64,000 bases of DNA. It comes from Limnomonas spitsbergensis. Its lineage: Eukaryota > Chlorophyta > Chlorophyceae > Chlamydomonadales. The position numbers and the translations under genes were made by a program. The stretch covers positions 558,001-622,000 of the forward strand of contig JAYJMM010000058.1 in assembly GCA_037349105.1 (NCBI GenBank), read 5' to 3'. Positions 48,601-59,989 of this stretch are shown in pieces. Each line of letters opens with the position of its first letter. Position 1 is the stretch's first letter. Below the pieces are notes generated by a model. That model did not search any database, was not told where the DNA came from, and was given only the letters and a program-made list of their open reading frames with translations.

Positions 48601-51600
48601 AAAATATGCCGGCCATGATACTTACACGTGTTATATCCAATGCAGGAAAATGCTCGTGTAGCACCGGGTGCTCAGGTAGCATCAGGCGCTAGGGCACCAC
48701 CGGGCGCTGAGGTTACCCCGGGCATTGTGACAACAATGGGTGCCCAGGCTGCATCGGGCGCCCAGGCAGCTAAGGGTGCCCAGGCTACATCGAGCGCCCA
48801 GGCAGCTAAGGGCGCCCAGGCTGCATCGAGCGCCCAGGCAGCTAAGGGCGCTCAGGCTGCATCGAGCGCCCAGGCTGCAACGAGCGCCCAGGCAGCTAAG
48901 GGCGCCCAAGCTGCATCGAGCGCCCAGGCAGCTAAGGGCGCCCAGGCTGCATCGAGCGCCCAGGCTGCAACGCGCGCCCAGGCTGCATCAGGCGCCCAGG
49001 CAACACCCGGCGATGAGGCAGCGGGCAGTGATCGAGGACAGGTGGGTTTGGTGTTTTCTTAAGTATTCGGGATCTCGTTTCATTACGTGCCATGTAACAT
49101 AAGGCCCTGAGCTTAGTTTATGTGTGGCAGATTTGGGACCTCGTTGTATGCGCGTTATTTGTGTACTCATGTATGGAACGGTAATCTGATCTCAGACATT
49201 TTACGGCATGAAAGGTTGAAAGCAACATTATATCTATTTATGGCATGAATTGTCACACACTTGCATGTGCAAAGTCATTGAGCGGTCATTGTCTACAAAT
49301 TAAAACTTCAGGGTACCTTATTTATATTATGGAATATGCCGGCCATGATAGTTACTCTTGTAATTACCAATGCAGGAAGATGCTCGTGCGGCACCTGGCG
49401 CTCAGGCAGCATTGGGCGCTAGGACAACACCGGGTGCTGAGGCTGCACCAGGCGCTGTGGCGACCACGGGCGCCCAGGCAGCACTGGGCGCTCAGGCAAC
49501 CCCGGGCGCCCAGGTAGCATCAGGCGCCCAGGCAGCTCCGGGCGATAAGGCAGCGGGCGATGATGGAGGACAGGTGGGTTTGGTGCCTCCTCTAGGACTT
49601 GGGTCTCGTTTCATTACGTGCCGTGACATAAGGCCCTGAGCTTAGTTTATTTATGGCAGTAGTGGGCCCTTGCTACATACGTGTTATTTTTAGTACTTGT
49701 GTTTGGAACGGCAATCTAATCTCTAACATAACTCGATGTCAAAAGTGTAAAGCAACATTATATTTGTTTAATCATGGCATGGATTGTCGCACACCTGCAT
49801 GTGCAAAGTCAAATCCATTTAGTGGTCGTTGTCTACAAACCAAAACATCATGGCAACTTATTTATATTATAAAATATGCCGGCCATGATACTTACACGTG
49901 TTATATCCAATGCAGGAAAATGCTCGTGTAGCACCGGGTGCTCAGGTAGCATCAGGCGCTAGGGCACCACCGGGCGCTGAGGTTACCCCGGGCATTGTGA
50001 CAACAATGGGTGCCCAGGCTGCATCGAGCGCCCAGGCAGCTAAGGGTGCCCAGGCTGCATCGAGCGCCCAGGCAGCTAAGGGCGCTCAGGCTGCATCGAG
50101 CGCCCAGGCAGCTAAGGGCTCCCAGGCTGCATCGAGCGCCCAGGCTGCAACGAGCGCCCAGGCAGCTAAGGGCGCCCAGGCTGCATCGAGCGCCCAGGCA
50201 GCTAAGGGCGCCCAGGCCGCATCGAGCGCCCAGGCTGCAACGCGCGCCCAGGCTGCATCAGGCGCCCAGGCAACACCCGGCGATGAGGCAACGGGCAGTG
50301 ATCGAGGACAGGTGGGTTTGGTGTTTTCTTAAGTATTCGGGGTCTCGTTTCATTACGTGCCATGTAACATAAGGCCCTGAGCTTAGTTTATGTGTGGCAG
50401 ATTTGGGACCTCGTTGTATGCGCGTTATTTGTGTACTCATGTATGGAACGGTAATTTGATCTCAGACATTTTACGGCATGAAAGGTTGAAAGCAACATTA
50501 TATCTATTTATGGCATGAATTGTCACACACTTGCATGTGCAAAGTCATTGAGCGGTCATTGTCTACAAATTAAAACTTCAGGGTACCTTATTTATATTAT
50601 GGAATATGCCGGCCATGATAGTTACTCTTGTAATTACCAATGCAGGAAGATGCTCGTGCGGCACCTGGCGCTCAGGCAGCATTGGGCGCTAGGACAACAC
50701 CGGGTGCTGAGGCTGCACCAGGCGCTGTGGCGACCACGGGCGCCCAGGCAGCACTGGGCGCTCAGGCAACCCCGGGCGCCCAGGTAGCATCAGGCGCCCA
50801 GGCAGCTCCGGGCGATAAGGCAGCGGGCGATGATGGAGGACAGGTGGGTTTGGTGCCTCCTCTAGGACTTGGGTCTCGTTTCATTACGTGCCGTGACATA
50901 AGGCCCTGAGCTTAGTTTATTTATGGCAGTAGTGGGCCCTTGCTACATACGTGTTATTTTTAGTACTTGTGTTTGGAACGGCAATCTAATCTCTAACATA
51001 ACTCGATGTCAAAAGTGTAAAGCAACATTATATTTGTTTAATCATGGCATGGATTGTCGCACACCTGCATGTGCAAAGTCAAATCCATTTAGTGGTCGTT
51101 GTCTACAAACCAAAACATCATGGCAACTTATTTATATTATAAAATATGCCGGCCATGATACTTACACGTGTTATATCCAATGCAGGAAAATGCTCGTGTA
51201 GCACCGGGTGCTCAGGTAGCATCAGGCGCTAGGGCACCACCGGGCGCTGAGGTTACCCCGGGCATTGTGACAACAATGGGTGCCCAGGCTGCATCGAGCG
51301 CCCAGGCAGCTAAGGGTGCCCAGGCTGCATCGAGCGCCCAGGCAGCTAAGGGCGCTCAGGCTGCATCGAGCGCCCAGGCAGCTAAGGGCTCCCAGGCTGC
51401 ATCGAGCGCCCAGGCTGCAACGAGCGCCCAGGCAGCTAAGGGCGCCCAGGCTGCATCGAGCGCCCAGGCAGCTAAGGGCGCCCAGGCCGCATCGAGCGCC
51501 CAGGCTGCAACGCGCGCCCAGGCTGCATCAGGCGCCCAGGCAACACCCGGCGATGAGGCAGCGGGCAGTGATCGAGGACAGGTGGGTTTGGTGTTTTCTT

Positions 51601-52646
51601 AAGTATTCGGGGTCTCGTTTCATTACGTGCCATGTAACATAAGGCCCTGAGCTTAGTTTATGTGTGGCAGATTTGGGACCTCGTTGTATGCGCGTTATTT
51701 GTGTACTCATGTATGGAACGGTAATTTGATCTCAGACATTTTACGGCATGAAAGGTTGAAAGCAACATTATATCTATTTATGGCATGAATTGTCACACAC
51801 TTGCATGTGCAAAGTCATTGAGCGGTCATTGTCTACAAATTAAAACTTCAGGGTACCTTATTTATATTATGGAATATGCCGGCCATGATAGTTACTCTTG
51901 TAATTACCAATGCAGGAAGATGCTCGTGCGGCACCTGGCGCTCAGGCAGCATTGGGCGCTAGGACAACACCGGGTGCTGAGGCTGCACCAAGCGCTGTGG
52001 CGACCACGGGCGCCCAGGCAGCACTGGGCGCTCAGACAACCCCGGGCGCCCAGGTAGCATCAGGCGCCCAGGCAGCTCCGGGCGATAAGGCAGCGGGCGA
52101 TGATGGAGGACAGGTGGGTTTGGTGCCTCCTCTAGGACTTGGGTCTCGTTTCATTACGTGCCGTGACATAAGGCCCTGAGCTTAGTTTATTTATGGCAGT
52201 AGTGGGCCCTTGCTACATACGTGTTATTTTTAGTACTTGTGTTTGAAACGGCAATCTAATCTCTAACATAACTCGATGTCAAAAGTGTAAAGCAACATTA
52301 TATTTGTTTAACATGGCATGGATTGTCGCACACCTGCATGTGCAAAGTCAAATCCATTTAGTGGTCGTTGTCTACAAACCAAAACATCATAACAACTTAT
52401 TTATATTATAAAATATGCCGGCCATGATACTTACACGTGTTATATCCAATGCAGGAAAATGCTCGTGTAGCACCGGATGCTCAGGTAGCATCAGGCGCTA
52501 GGGCACCACCGGGCGCTGAGGTTACCCCGGGCATTGTGACAACAATGGGTGCCCAGGCTGCATCGGGCGCCCAGGCAGCTAAGGGTGCCCAGGCTGCATC
52601 GAGCGTCCAGGCAGCTAAGGGCGCCCAGGCTGCATCGATAAAAAAA
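39638..52646 (+). CDS. Gene C: multi-exon protein with amplified Ala/Gly/Gln-rich repeat exons
   Basis: Exons: 39638-39711, 39777-39927, 40185-40629, 40758-40984, 41233-41380, 41564-41658, 41766-41834, 42153-42176, 42621-42716, 43152-43265, 43750-43860, 43990-44085, 44522-44635, 44870-44983, 45108-45331, 45453-45603, 45770-46018, 46199-46288, 46512-46718, then repeat exons 47054-47251, 47593-47772, 48107-48304, 48646-49041, 49376-49573, 49916-50311, 50646-50843, 51186-51581, 51916-52113, 52455-52646. The first 18 exons encode 864 aa in frame, Gln/Ser/Glu-rich and partly coiled-coil-like (45108-45603); no known domain was recognised. From 46512 the product is runs of G-A-Q-A-A with 'GDKAAGDDGGQ' exon ends. 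The donor after 40629 is weak. The 3' end is unresolved: it could stop near 52647 or, since phases allow, splice into the methyltransferase exons at 52998. Confidence 0.65.
42605..44690. repeat. 1.37-kb tandem duplication including two gene C exons
   Basis: 42606-43300 and 43975-44670 are near-copies with an offset of about 1,369 bp. Exon 42621-42716 equals 43990-44085 (two or three residue changes), and exon 43152-43265 equals 44522-44635. The short exon 42153-42176 (Q-L-S-G-R-A-Q-Q) also copies the end of exon 41766-41834. Introns here are extremely C-rich on +, with poly-C runs. Confidence 0.9.
47041..52646. repeat. Tandem exon-intron amplification, 1,053-1,270-bp units
   Basis: Each unit has a 198-nt exon (starts GAAGATGCTCGTGCGGCACC), a 342-bp intron, a 180- or 396-nt exon (starts GAAAATGCTCGTGTAGCACC) and a second intron. 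Unit starts are 47054, 48107, 49376, 50646 and 51916; the last spacings are exactly 1,270 bp and those copies are almost identical. All exons begin and end in phase 0, so any copy number keeps the frame. One exon end (47770-47772) has CAA for CAG before the donor. Confidence 0.95.
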
Positions 52647-52670
52647 TAAAAAAATAAAAAAATATGTCAG
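52636..52670. other. A-rich junction ending the exon array
   Basis: The fifth long exon is cut at GCATCG, followed by three ATAAAAAA units and ATATGTCAGG. The coding frame closes at TAA a few codons later. This may be a breakpoint, the poly(A)-like tail of an insertion, or an assembly collapse of a longer array. Confidence 0.6.
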
Positions 52671-52997
52671 GAGCGGTAACCTTGAGATGGCAAAGCAACT
52701 GACTGCAAAACCGTCGGTTGAAAGTGTTCTCGTACATCCCGCTGCCAGGCATCAGTCGGCACCCTTTAGGTCTGCGTCCATGATTCATGCGGCAAAATTG
52801 TCCGAGAAAAAGAGGGCGGAGATAAATGCGTTACCGACATGCTAGATACCGTTAGTATGAACGTTCTAGTCTTTCACCTGCGAATACATTATTTCCTTGC
52901 ATTTATTTTTCAAGATTGAACATGGAAATTCTGCTTTGTGCCCATAGATATATATTGACATGGTGTTTAAATCTTTGATGTACACACCTTTTATGAG
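52671..52997. other. Unassigned sequence between exon array and methyltransferase
   Basis: A frame from about 52671 to 52846 is open and codes a plausible Lys/Ala-rich peptide (..LEMAKQLTAKPSVESVLVHP..) ending in TAG. It lacks a clear acceptor and donor. It may be a damaged exon linking gene C to the next exons. Confidence 0.3.
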
Positions 52998-54101
52998 GTG
53001 TCTGTGAAGGCACTTCAGAGGAATGAAGTTCTTGTAAATGAAAGGCGCAAGCAAGTAAAGCTACTGGAAACTGGCTACAACAAAATAGTGATTATGATAC
53101 AGACTGATTGTGATTATGAAGACCAATCATCACAAAAAGTAGTTATGCTATATTGCTTAGGATGTGCACACTGTGTTTATAGTTTAGGGTATCTGAGTTG
53201 ACATACACCGTCTGAGTTCTTTAAATTGTGGTCCTTGCATGTGTTAAGCATTGATCTCTCATGACAAACACATGTTAATTTCTGTGCGTAGAAAAGTGCA
53301 CTTCAATCTACACTATTCAACAACATGAGTGTCTGTGAAGACTTACTCGGTGGTGGCAATGGGTCTGGCGGAACCTACGGCACCCTGACCCTAGCCGGGA
53401 CTACAGACATTTTAATGCTATGGACTCGTCTCACCATGTTTGACACCGACAGCACAGTATTAGACATCGGGTCTGGCTTGAGCCGGTTTCTGATGCATGC
53501 AATAGGCGAAGGTGCCAAAGCTGCATACGGCGTCGAGTATGATGTTCTGAAGTGCCAAAAGGCTGAGTCTTTGATCAGTATGACCATGAGAAAGATGCGA
53601 GAGGCAAAGAAGGTTGACGTAATCGAGGCTTTTCTACCAGAAAGGAAGCTGCCTATCACCATTTGTGAAAGTGTCAGCAACATCTCCAGCATTGAGCCGG
53701 CGACGCACATCCTTGCGTGTTAGCAAGGTTTCAACGGTGTTGACGAGCGAGCTGTTGGCGACGTCTTCCAAAAGTCGAGGACAGCGAGGATTGTAACCAT
53801 CGTCCAGCATTTTCGCTGGGTAGATGTCAATAGTTCTGCACCTTTGAGTGAGCAGATGGAAGCTGCTATGGCGGCCCGGAGCTTTGGCTTTGTTCGCATG
53901 GTGGGCTCGCCCATTACGGTCAAGATGTCAGGGGGGCGCAACGAGAGGCTTCAGGCTTACACTTTCGCTAAACCCTACCCCCTCCCTCTGTGTTCTACAA
54001 AGGTCTTGGAATTGTCATCCTTGCCTGTCTTCAACAGCAAAGATGTCAAGTCCATATTGAAGGAGCAAAAGTTTCAGGCTGACAAATTTAGGCACCATTG
54101 A
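52998..54101 (+). pseudogene. DOT1-like SAM methyltransferase with an in-frame TAG
   Basis: Exon 52998-53054 (VSVKALQRNEVL..) joins 53292 in phase 0. The second exon reads 'TVLDIGSGLSRFLMHAIGEG' (motif I glycine loop, SAM binding) and 'AAYGVEYDVLKCQKA' (motif II acidic residue), as in class I methyltransferases and most like DOT1-type enzymes, which methylate histone H3 on the nucleosome core. TAG at 53721-53723 interrupts the 'THILAC' strand, but the same frame continues with protein-like sequence for another 125 codons (QGFNGVDERAV.. to TGA at 54101), including 'RTARIVTIVQHF'. So it is a recent nonsense mutation, a readthrough stop or a sequence error. It could be part of a larger transcript with gene C. 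Confidence 0.65.
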
Positions 54102-54181
54102 ACATGTTAAGGCTGGTCCTCTGATTTGATATTTTAATAATAGTGGACCACAAGTTGTGATGCGTGTCTCGCCCTCCTTAG

Positions 54182-56260
54182 CTTCACTTGTCACATCTCA
54201 TGTGGATGCTGACTTCAAGGTGACAAGATCCCTAGTTGTTGTTTATCTCGATCACAATTTCTGCTGACATATATATCCTGAGACATATGAGAAATGACTA
54301 ATCTGAATTCACAATGTATTCAACATATGAGTGGTGCTGTTATGTGATGTAGGATGTGTTCATTACCGGTCATTTCCTTGGTGATAATACTGGGAGCCCA
54401 CGAGCGGGATGTCACCCCTGGTCAAGAGTCGAGATTCCTGACAGCCCGATTGTGGGAAATCAGCAGGTATTACATATCATCCACACGTGATGTTATATTT
54501 CTAACTGTGTTTTGATGGTATGTGAGGATTTAGGGTCGCGACGAGATGTTAAACTTGACCAAGTATGGCCCCCATGAGCTGGCTAACCCTTAGCACCACC
54601 AGTCTAATTCTAAACGTGCATGATGAGATAATAAAGGGAACAGGTCAAACATGCACTCTCTGAAACACTCTCTCAGCCCGAGCGCCCATTGTGTTTCCAC
54701 AGGGAACAGCGGAAATGTTCATCACACAATGTCTCGAGAAACAAGACTTGACCCCATCGGAGATTTTGACGGAAGTCATCCAGCGGTATCCTAAGCTACT
54801 CAGCGATGCAGCACGCTTAATTCTTAGTGCCGATGTGGGCCCTGAGACGATTTGTGGTGCCATCGAAGACTGGGTGTTCCGCAGCGACGAAAATCTATCT
54901 GAGGAAGCAAAGAAAACATTTCTAGCAGAGAAAGCAATATGCTATAAGAACTATGACATCACCAGAAAATCCCTGCAGAGGCTTCAAGAGGTCCCAGCCT
55001 CGCCACCTTGGGACGATCTGGACAATTCGAGGTGTCAGCTCAATGACGAGATCATGAATTTATATGCCCTGCTCCTGGAGGTAAGTTATTTTGTGTCTTG
55101 AATGATTGGTCCAGCTGTCCTTGATTATAACCATTACTCTTACAGGACAGGCAACAACTCAGCGATGTGGGGTTCAACACCTTTTTCTTCAACACTTTTT
55201 TCTTCTCAAGCCTCTCTCCCAATCATCTTGCCACTCCGAAGGGCTACGCTTACGTCTACGCAAATGTAAAAAAATGGACCCTGCCCGAGAGGCTTCGTGC
55301 GGCTGGCAAGGTAGGTGCATCGCCTCTGGGCTTTCATGTTCCTAGTCAGTTATCATGGTATGCATACACGGATGCTTAAAACAAGTTGTAGCACAACAGT
55401 CTCGTGAAAATCATGCGTCATGACTACATGATTGAATGTAACTGATGTCTTCAGGAGGAAACAAACATTCTGAAGGTTGAGAAGCTCGTTTTCATCATCA
55501 ACAACTCCAATAGCCACTGGACACTGGCAGAGATAGACCAGAAGAAAAAACAGTTATCCTTGTACAACTCCATGGATGTGAGTATCACCAAGTATCACCC
55601 TCTGGTTTACGACATGTCTAGGTCACTTCCACCCTAATGCACAGGACTGACACAAATATGTACTCATCCTGAAATTATAATGTTTGGTTACTTGAACGGG
55701 TTATAAACATCGTCACTGGAAGCATTTAAGTGTGTTGCATGATTTGTACATAACAGTTCGGCAAGCCTCCGTCTCAGCGAGACAAGAATGTTTTGGAATG
55801 CTTGGCAACATGGATGAAAGAAGAATACAAGTCAAAAGGTCGTGAGGAGGTTGACATGTCAAACTGGCAACGAATCTTCCCGAAGGTCCCACAACAAACC
55901 AATACAGTGGATTGCGGGGTCTTCTGCTTGAAGTGAGTTGTCTCGGACTGTTGCTTATTGTTTACACTAACTGGGCTTGGTCCGGCCCTTTGGAGTGAAG
56001 GGAGCATGGCCTAGAGGGGGCATGTCATAAGCTCAGAGGCCCATGGTCATGAGAGGTCAGATTATGCGGAGGGGGCAATTCAAGTTGTGTCGATATTGAA
56101 AATTATGACCATATTGAAACATTTGTGTGTTTGTACCCTTTATAGGTTTGCTGATCTGCTTGGCAAGGGCGCAGCCACCTTCGACTTCGGCATGAGTGAT
56201 ATTAACAAGATTCGACAGGAAATTCTGACGCAACTAGTGTGCTGCAAGATTCCTCTGTAA
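54182..56260 (+). CDS. Ulp1/SENP-like cysteine protease (C48 family)
   Basis: Exons: possible 54182-54219, then 54353-54466, 54703-55080, 55146-55310, 55455-55577, 55757-55932 and 56146-56260 (stop TAA). The splice phases agree. 'LNDEIMNLYALLLEDRQQLS' is the family's substrate-groove start. Catalytic residues: His in 'SNSHWTLAEID' (55515-55517), Asp in 'YNSMD' (55575-55577), Gln in 'VPQQTNTVDCG' and Cys in 'TVDCGVFCLKFAD' (55913-55915), so the triad is intact. Family members cleave SUMO-like modifiers, and Ulp1-like genes are known cargo of plant Mutator-like (Kaonashi) and CACTA elements. The true 5' end is not settled; it may begin with the methyltransferase or gene C. The upstream 150 residues (FITGHFLGDN.., ..GAIEDWVF) are unrecognised. 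Confidence 0.85.
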
Positions 56261-56569
56261 GACTCAGTTGTGTTGATGTCAGCCGAGGGATATTTCAAAT
56301 CCTTTGGAATTCATATTGCCAGGGATTTTCCAATGTCTTCGGCAGTAACGGATATTTTGGCTATTGTTGTCTGATTTGTAACTAGATTTGCATGAAATCA
56401 TAACTCAACCGATGTTTCTTAGACTATTTAACCTTAGCATTCAAGCACGCATTGAATATTTTGCATATATGTATACTGTTTTCATCGCAAGATACGAATT
56501 ACGGTGTGCACATTTTTTGAGGGTATCTTGGTTCCCAGCCAGCAACCAACATCAACGATCATTCCATCA

Positions 56570-57050
56570 TGACTGGGACTAAGCGCGGTACATGGCCACA
56601 TACCTCTGCTCCGCTGGGTGATCCCCGGGGTTCCTCTGCCAGCTTCATGCTACATAAGCGAAGGGTGAAGTGGGTCAGGCATGCACTGAAATGCTGCATT
56701 ATGAGTGAAGGGAATTGTGAGGCAGGTGCGCGCAAACGCCTATTCCATGAGCCAATATAATTACACGTCAATATAATTACACCTCATGGCACTACACAAG
56801 AAATGGGCGCCCAAAAGTCAGTTGGCAGTACGAAACTTATGCCAGAAGGGGAAAAGAAAAGGGAGAGGGACAAAATGACGCCAAGTAACCATCCCTCAAA
56901 AGGAAGAGCAGTGTGAAGGTTCCCCTCAGTTTATATTATAGCCTGACCGAAAGCAAAAAAAGGAAAACAACTCCTCAAATAAAAAGCATACTTTTAATTC
57001 CCCAGATCCTCCCAGAGAAGGCAGTTCTCGACAACAGGGATATGTTTGTA
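56570..57050 (-). pseudogene. Possible LINE-related 3' fragment (copy 2)
   Basis: The block around 56570-56900 (TCCTCTGCCAGCTTCATGCT, 'GGCGCCCAAAAGTCAGTTGG', then A+G-rich) parallels 59820-60060 ('TCCTCTGCCAGTTGCATGCT', 'GGGCGCCTAATTGA', A+G-rich) and partly 31400-31570. No RT motif is seen in this copy. Confidence 0.35.
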
Positions 57051-57417
57051 CAACGTCATATCTACGACTTAAGGCTCTACTTTAAACGAGCAAGGCACAT
57101 CCAAGTCTTGAGGCAAATTTCTGTTCTGAAGTCTTCGGCCCGACCATGGCACACAGCAGCCATAATGCACACACACACACATCCCTTCCCATGATCCATG
57201 ACATGGCTCACACTCTCATCATGCAGCTCGACCCTTACACCTCAGCTATGCGTTTTTTTAGAGGGACCTGGTCCGCAGAGCCACCCGCCTCTGGGCCGAC
57301 AAAATCGGCCTTTCTCGCTCCATGAAGGGGAAGATCAGGGCTGATGTGCAGAGGGTATGCAGGCCGGGACCGACTGGGCGAAAGGGGTAGGAATCGTTCA
57401 TGCGCAGGGAGAGGCGG

Positions 57418-57600
57418 GCTGCACTACAAAGGGGAACTGTATAAGGAGAGGGGATGGCACAGGGCTGCACTACAAAGGGGAACTGTATAAGGAGAGGGGA
57501 TGGCACAGGGCTGCACTACAAAGGGGAACTGTATGAGGAGAGGGGATGGCACAGGGCTGCACTACGAAGAGGAACTGCATGAGGAGAGGGGATGGCGTAG
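57418..57600. repeat. 46-bp tandem repeat, four copies
   Basis: The unit GGCTGCACTACAAAGGGGAA plus CTGTATAAGGAGAGGGGATGGCACAG repeats four times, with small changes (GTATGAGG, GCATGAGG, CTACGAAG) in the last copies. Confidence 0.9.
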
Positions 57601-57829
57601 GACAATGATGTGCCGAGAGGGAAGGAGTGAAACACAAAATCGTGTGAAGAGCAGGGAGGCGAGGGAGTGCGCCAGCCTTGCTCTGCCCATATCTCTCGCC
57701 TTGATGCAAATGCAATGAGTACTCTGAATTAGTTAATAAAGGAAGCCAAGCGTCTGGCCTGGTTAGGCTCAAAGTTACAAACACACACAAACTAGTCACG
57801 ATATGCGTCCTCCCCCCCCCAAGTGCATG

Positions 57830-58010
57830 CACCTGCAGCAAGGCCTCAAGCTCGGGCACCCTGCACCCCATGACTGCCCCGGCCTCGGCGTCCACCGCGC
57901 TGGCACCTTCCCTACCAGTGAGGGCGCTGTACTGCAGCTCCTCCCACAGCCCACCCATCTCCTCGTGCAGCCTCTGCAATTGCTGAGGCTTGTTTGGCAA
58001 AGGTGACAGA
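57830..58010 (-). pseudogene. Exon-like coiled-coil fragment of unknown origin
   Basis: On the minus strand a Leu/Glu-rich frame (QQLQRLHEEMGGLWEELQY .. VPELEALLQ) ends at a possible donor CAG|GTGCAT. It is more GC-rich than its neighbours and could be a captured host-gene exon. No partner exons were found. Confidence 0.25.
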
Positions 58011-58179
58011 CAGGCTGTCCAACTGTCACTGTTTTGGGTCCACCCATGGTAGCCCCTAAGTGCAACGCTGTGCCCATGAGCATGGGGTTCCGGGATTAAG
58101 GTTCAGGGTTTTGAAACCCATTTTCCTAAACAGTATAACAACGCAACATGCGCCCCCCTGGTCCGCTGTCAGAGGACAG

Positions 58180-58355
58180 CGTCTGCCCTGCCCTGCCCTA
58201 CCCAGCACAGCCCTGCCCAGCCCTGCCCTGCCCTGCCCTACCCTGCCCAGCCCAGCCCTGCCCAGCCCAGCCCTGTCCTGCCCTGTCCTGCCCAGCCCTG
58301 CCCTGCCCTGCCTTGCCCTGTCCTGCCCTGCCCTACCCTGCCCTCCCACGTACCT
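58180..58355. repeat. CCCTG/CCCAG pentanucleotide repeat
   Basis: About 35 pentamers of CCCTG, CCCAG and CCCTA. It is the reverse complement of the GGGCA family in the gene B intron, and it is flanked on the right by GTACCTAGCCTGCCCATGG. Confidence 0.92.
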
Positions 58356-59989
58356 AGCCTGCCCATGGCTGCTGGCAGATCCAATCTGACGAGAACGAAG
58401 AGTTTGCCTGCCATTTATGACGCCCTCTGGGGGCATCAGGTCATCCCACAGCAGGGTCGTCGTCTCGACCTGACGCGGATTTGCCGAGGCGTCGCTGAGT
58501 CACTCCTTTTGGCGACGAGGTAGGTAGATTCAACCACCCCGGAGTGATGGCGCACTTTGCAGGATAGCGGCATGTATGTAAATGCCTGTATCACACAGTA
58601 CCGAATAAGGCCACCGATTCATCTGATAGAGGAGACGTCACAATGTGTTCTGGTTACGGAATAAGAGACAAAACCCCGAACCCACCCCAGTCATACAAAT
58701 CGCACTTGGCAGTCTGCTGCGCGAGTCTGCTGGCTTCCAAGGTGCATGGCTGGCAGTTCTCATCAGCACCATGGGGGGGGGCATGATTGGCTCCACCTGA
58801 TTGGCCCTATTCCTTCATCAGTCCGCTCGTGATGCCTCAAACACTTCTGGATCACTGGTCCCTCGTGACAAAATTGCAGCCGTGGTCCGTTTCTTTACCC
58901 CAGGACTCTCGAACCGATCCCTTCTGGCCATTTCCTGATCCCGCGGATTTTATCAGCAGCTCGACACATACCGGTACCGTGCTTGCCTATCTGTCCCAGG
59001 GAACCCCAGGAGCAGGGGTCTCAATTCAATCAGAATCATGTCTGATCGGGACGTGCTGTTTTGGATTTGGCCCTTAGAGGTTACACCAGCATATTTTGGC
59101 ATTTAAATACATCCAGATCACCAGAAAATCACGGGTCCTCAACAACTAGAGCATAGTCATGCCTTTTTCACACGAAGGCCTGAAGGAATGCAAATTTAGT
59201 GTCAAGATCTGACCTGGCATTGGGGCCGTCCATGACTAAAATCCGGGTGAATCCATTCCCTCTAAACGGCTCATGTCCCCAACCAGTTAATGACGTGACA
59301 CCTGTGGGACCTGCTTAAATAAAATTCGGCCACACGGCAGACAAAAAGCCAGGTAGGAAAATCCAAGGGAGAAGTCAGTCCTGAGGAAAGAGAGGAAAGA
59401 AATTTGACCTGCCAAATTTGACATGCCAAGTCGAACAACAGCAAAGAGGTCAGGCAAACCGTGACCCCTGCCCTGAAGAGACTAGCCTTCAACAAGCTCA
59501 ACTACATGTTCCACAAAAGCCAGGGCCTCCCGTGCCTGCCACCCCTGCCTGGGACCCCTGCCTGCGACCCCGGTAAAGCTGGTGGCAGTCTATAGCACTG
59601 ATCTGGGGACCAGCACACCCCGCTCAGTAAGTAACGCCTTGATGTTGGGGCAATGATCATTGCGCCATCCTCTAGTGTCGGCTGTGCTCACCGCGCCAGC
59701 CAGTCAAAATGCCACCTAAAGGATAGAAGGGGGTGAAATCCAGCACAAAAATTCAGGTAAAGCATGCAGATGAGCAGCCAGAATGCATGGCAATTTATAA
59801 GGGGACACCAGTGCTCAGTTTGGTGGTGACCGGATCTCCTCTGCCAGTTGCATGCTGCAATATGAGTGAAGGGTTAAGTGGGACAAGTACACGTAAGTGC
59901 TGCATGCAGTGCACACTTACGGGCAAAAACGTTACACATATGGGCCCTGCATAAAATGACTCGGCCGAGTGGGCGCCTAATTGAGGGGT

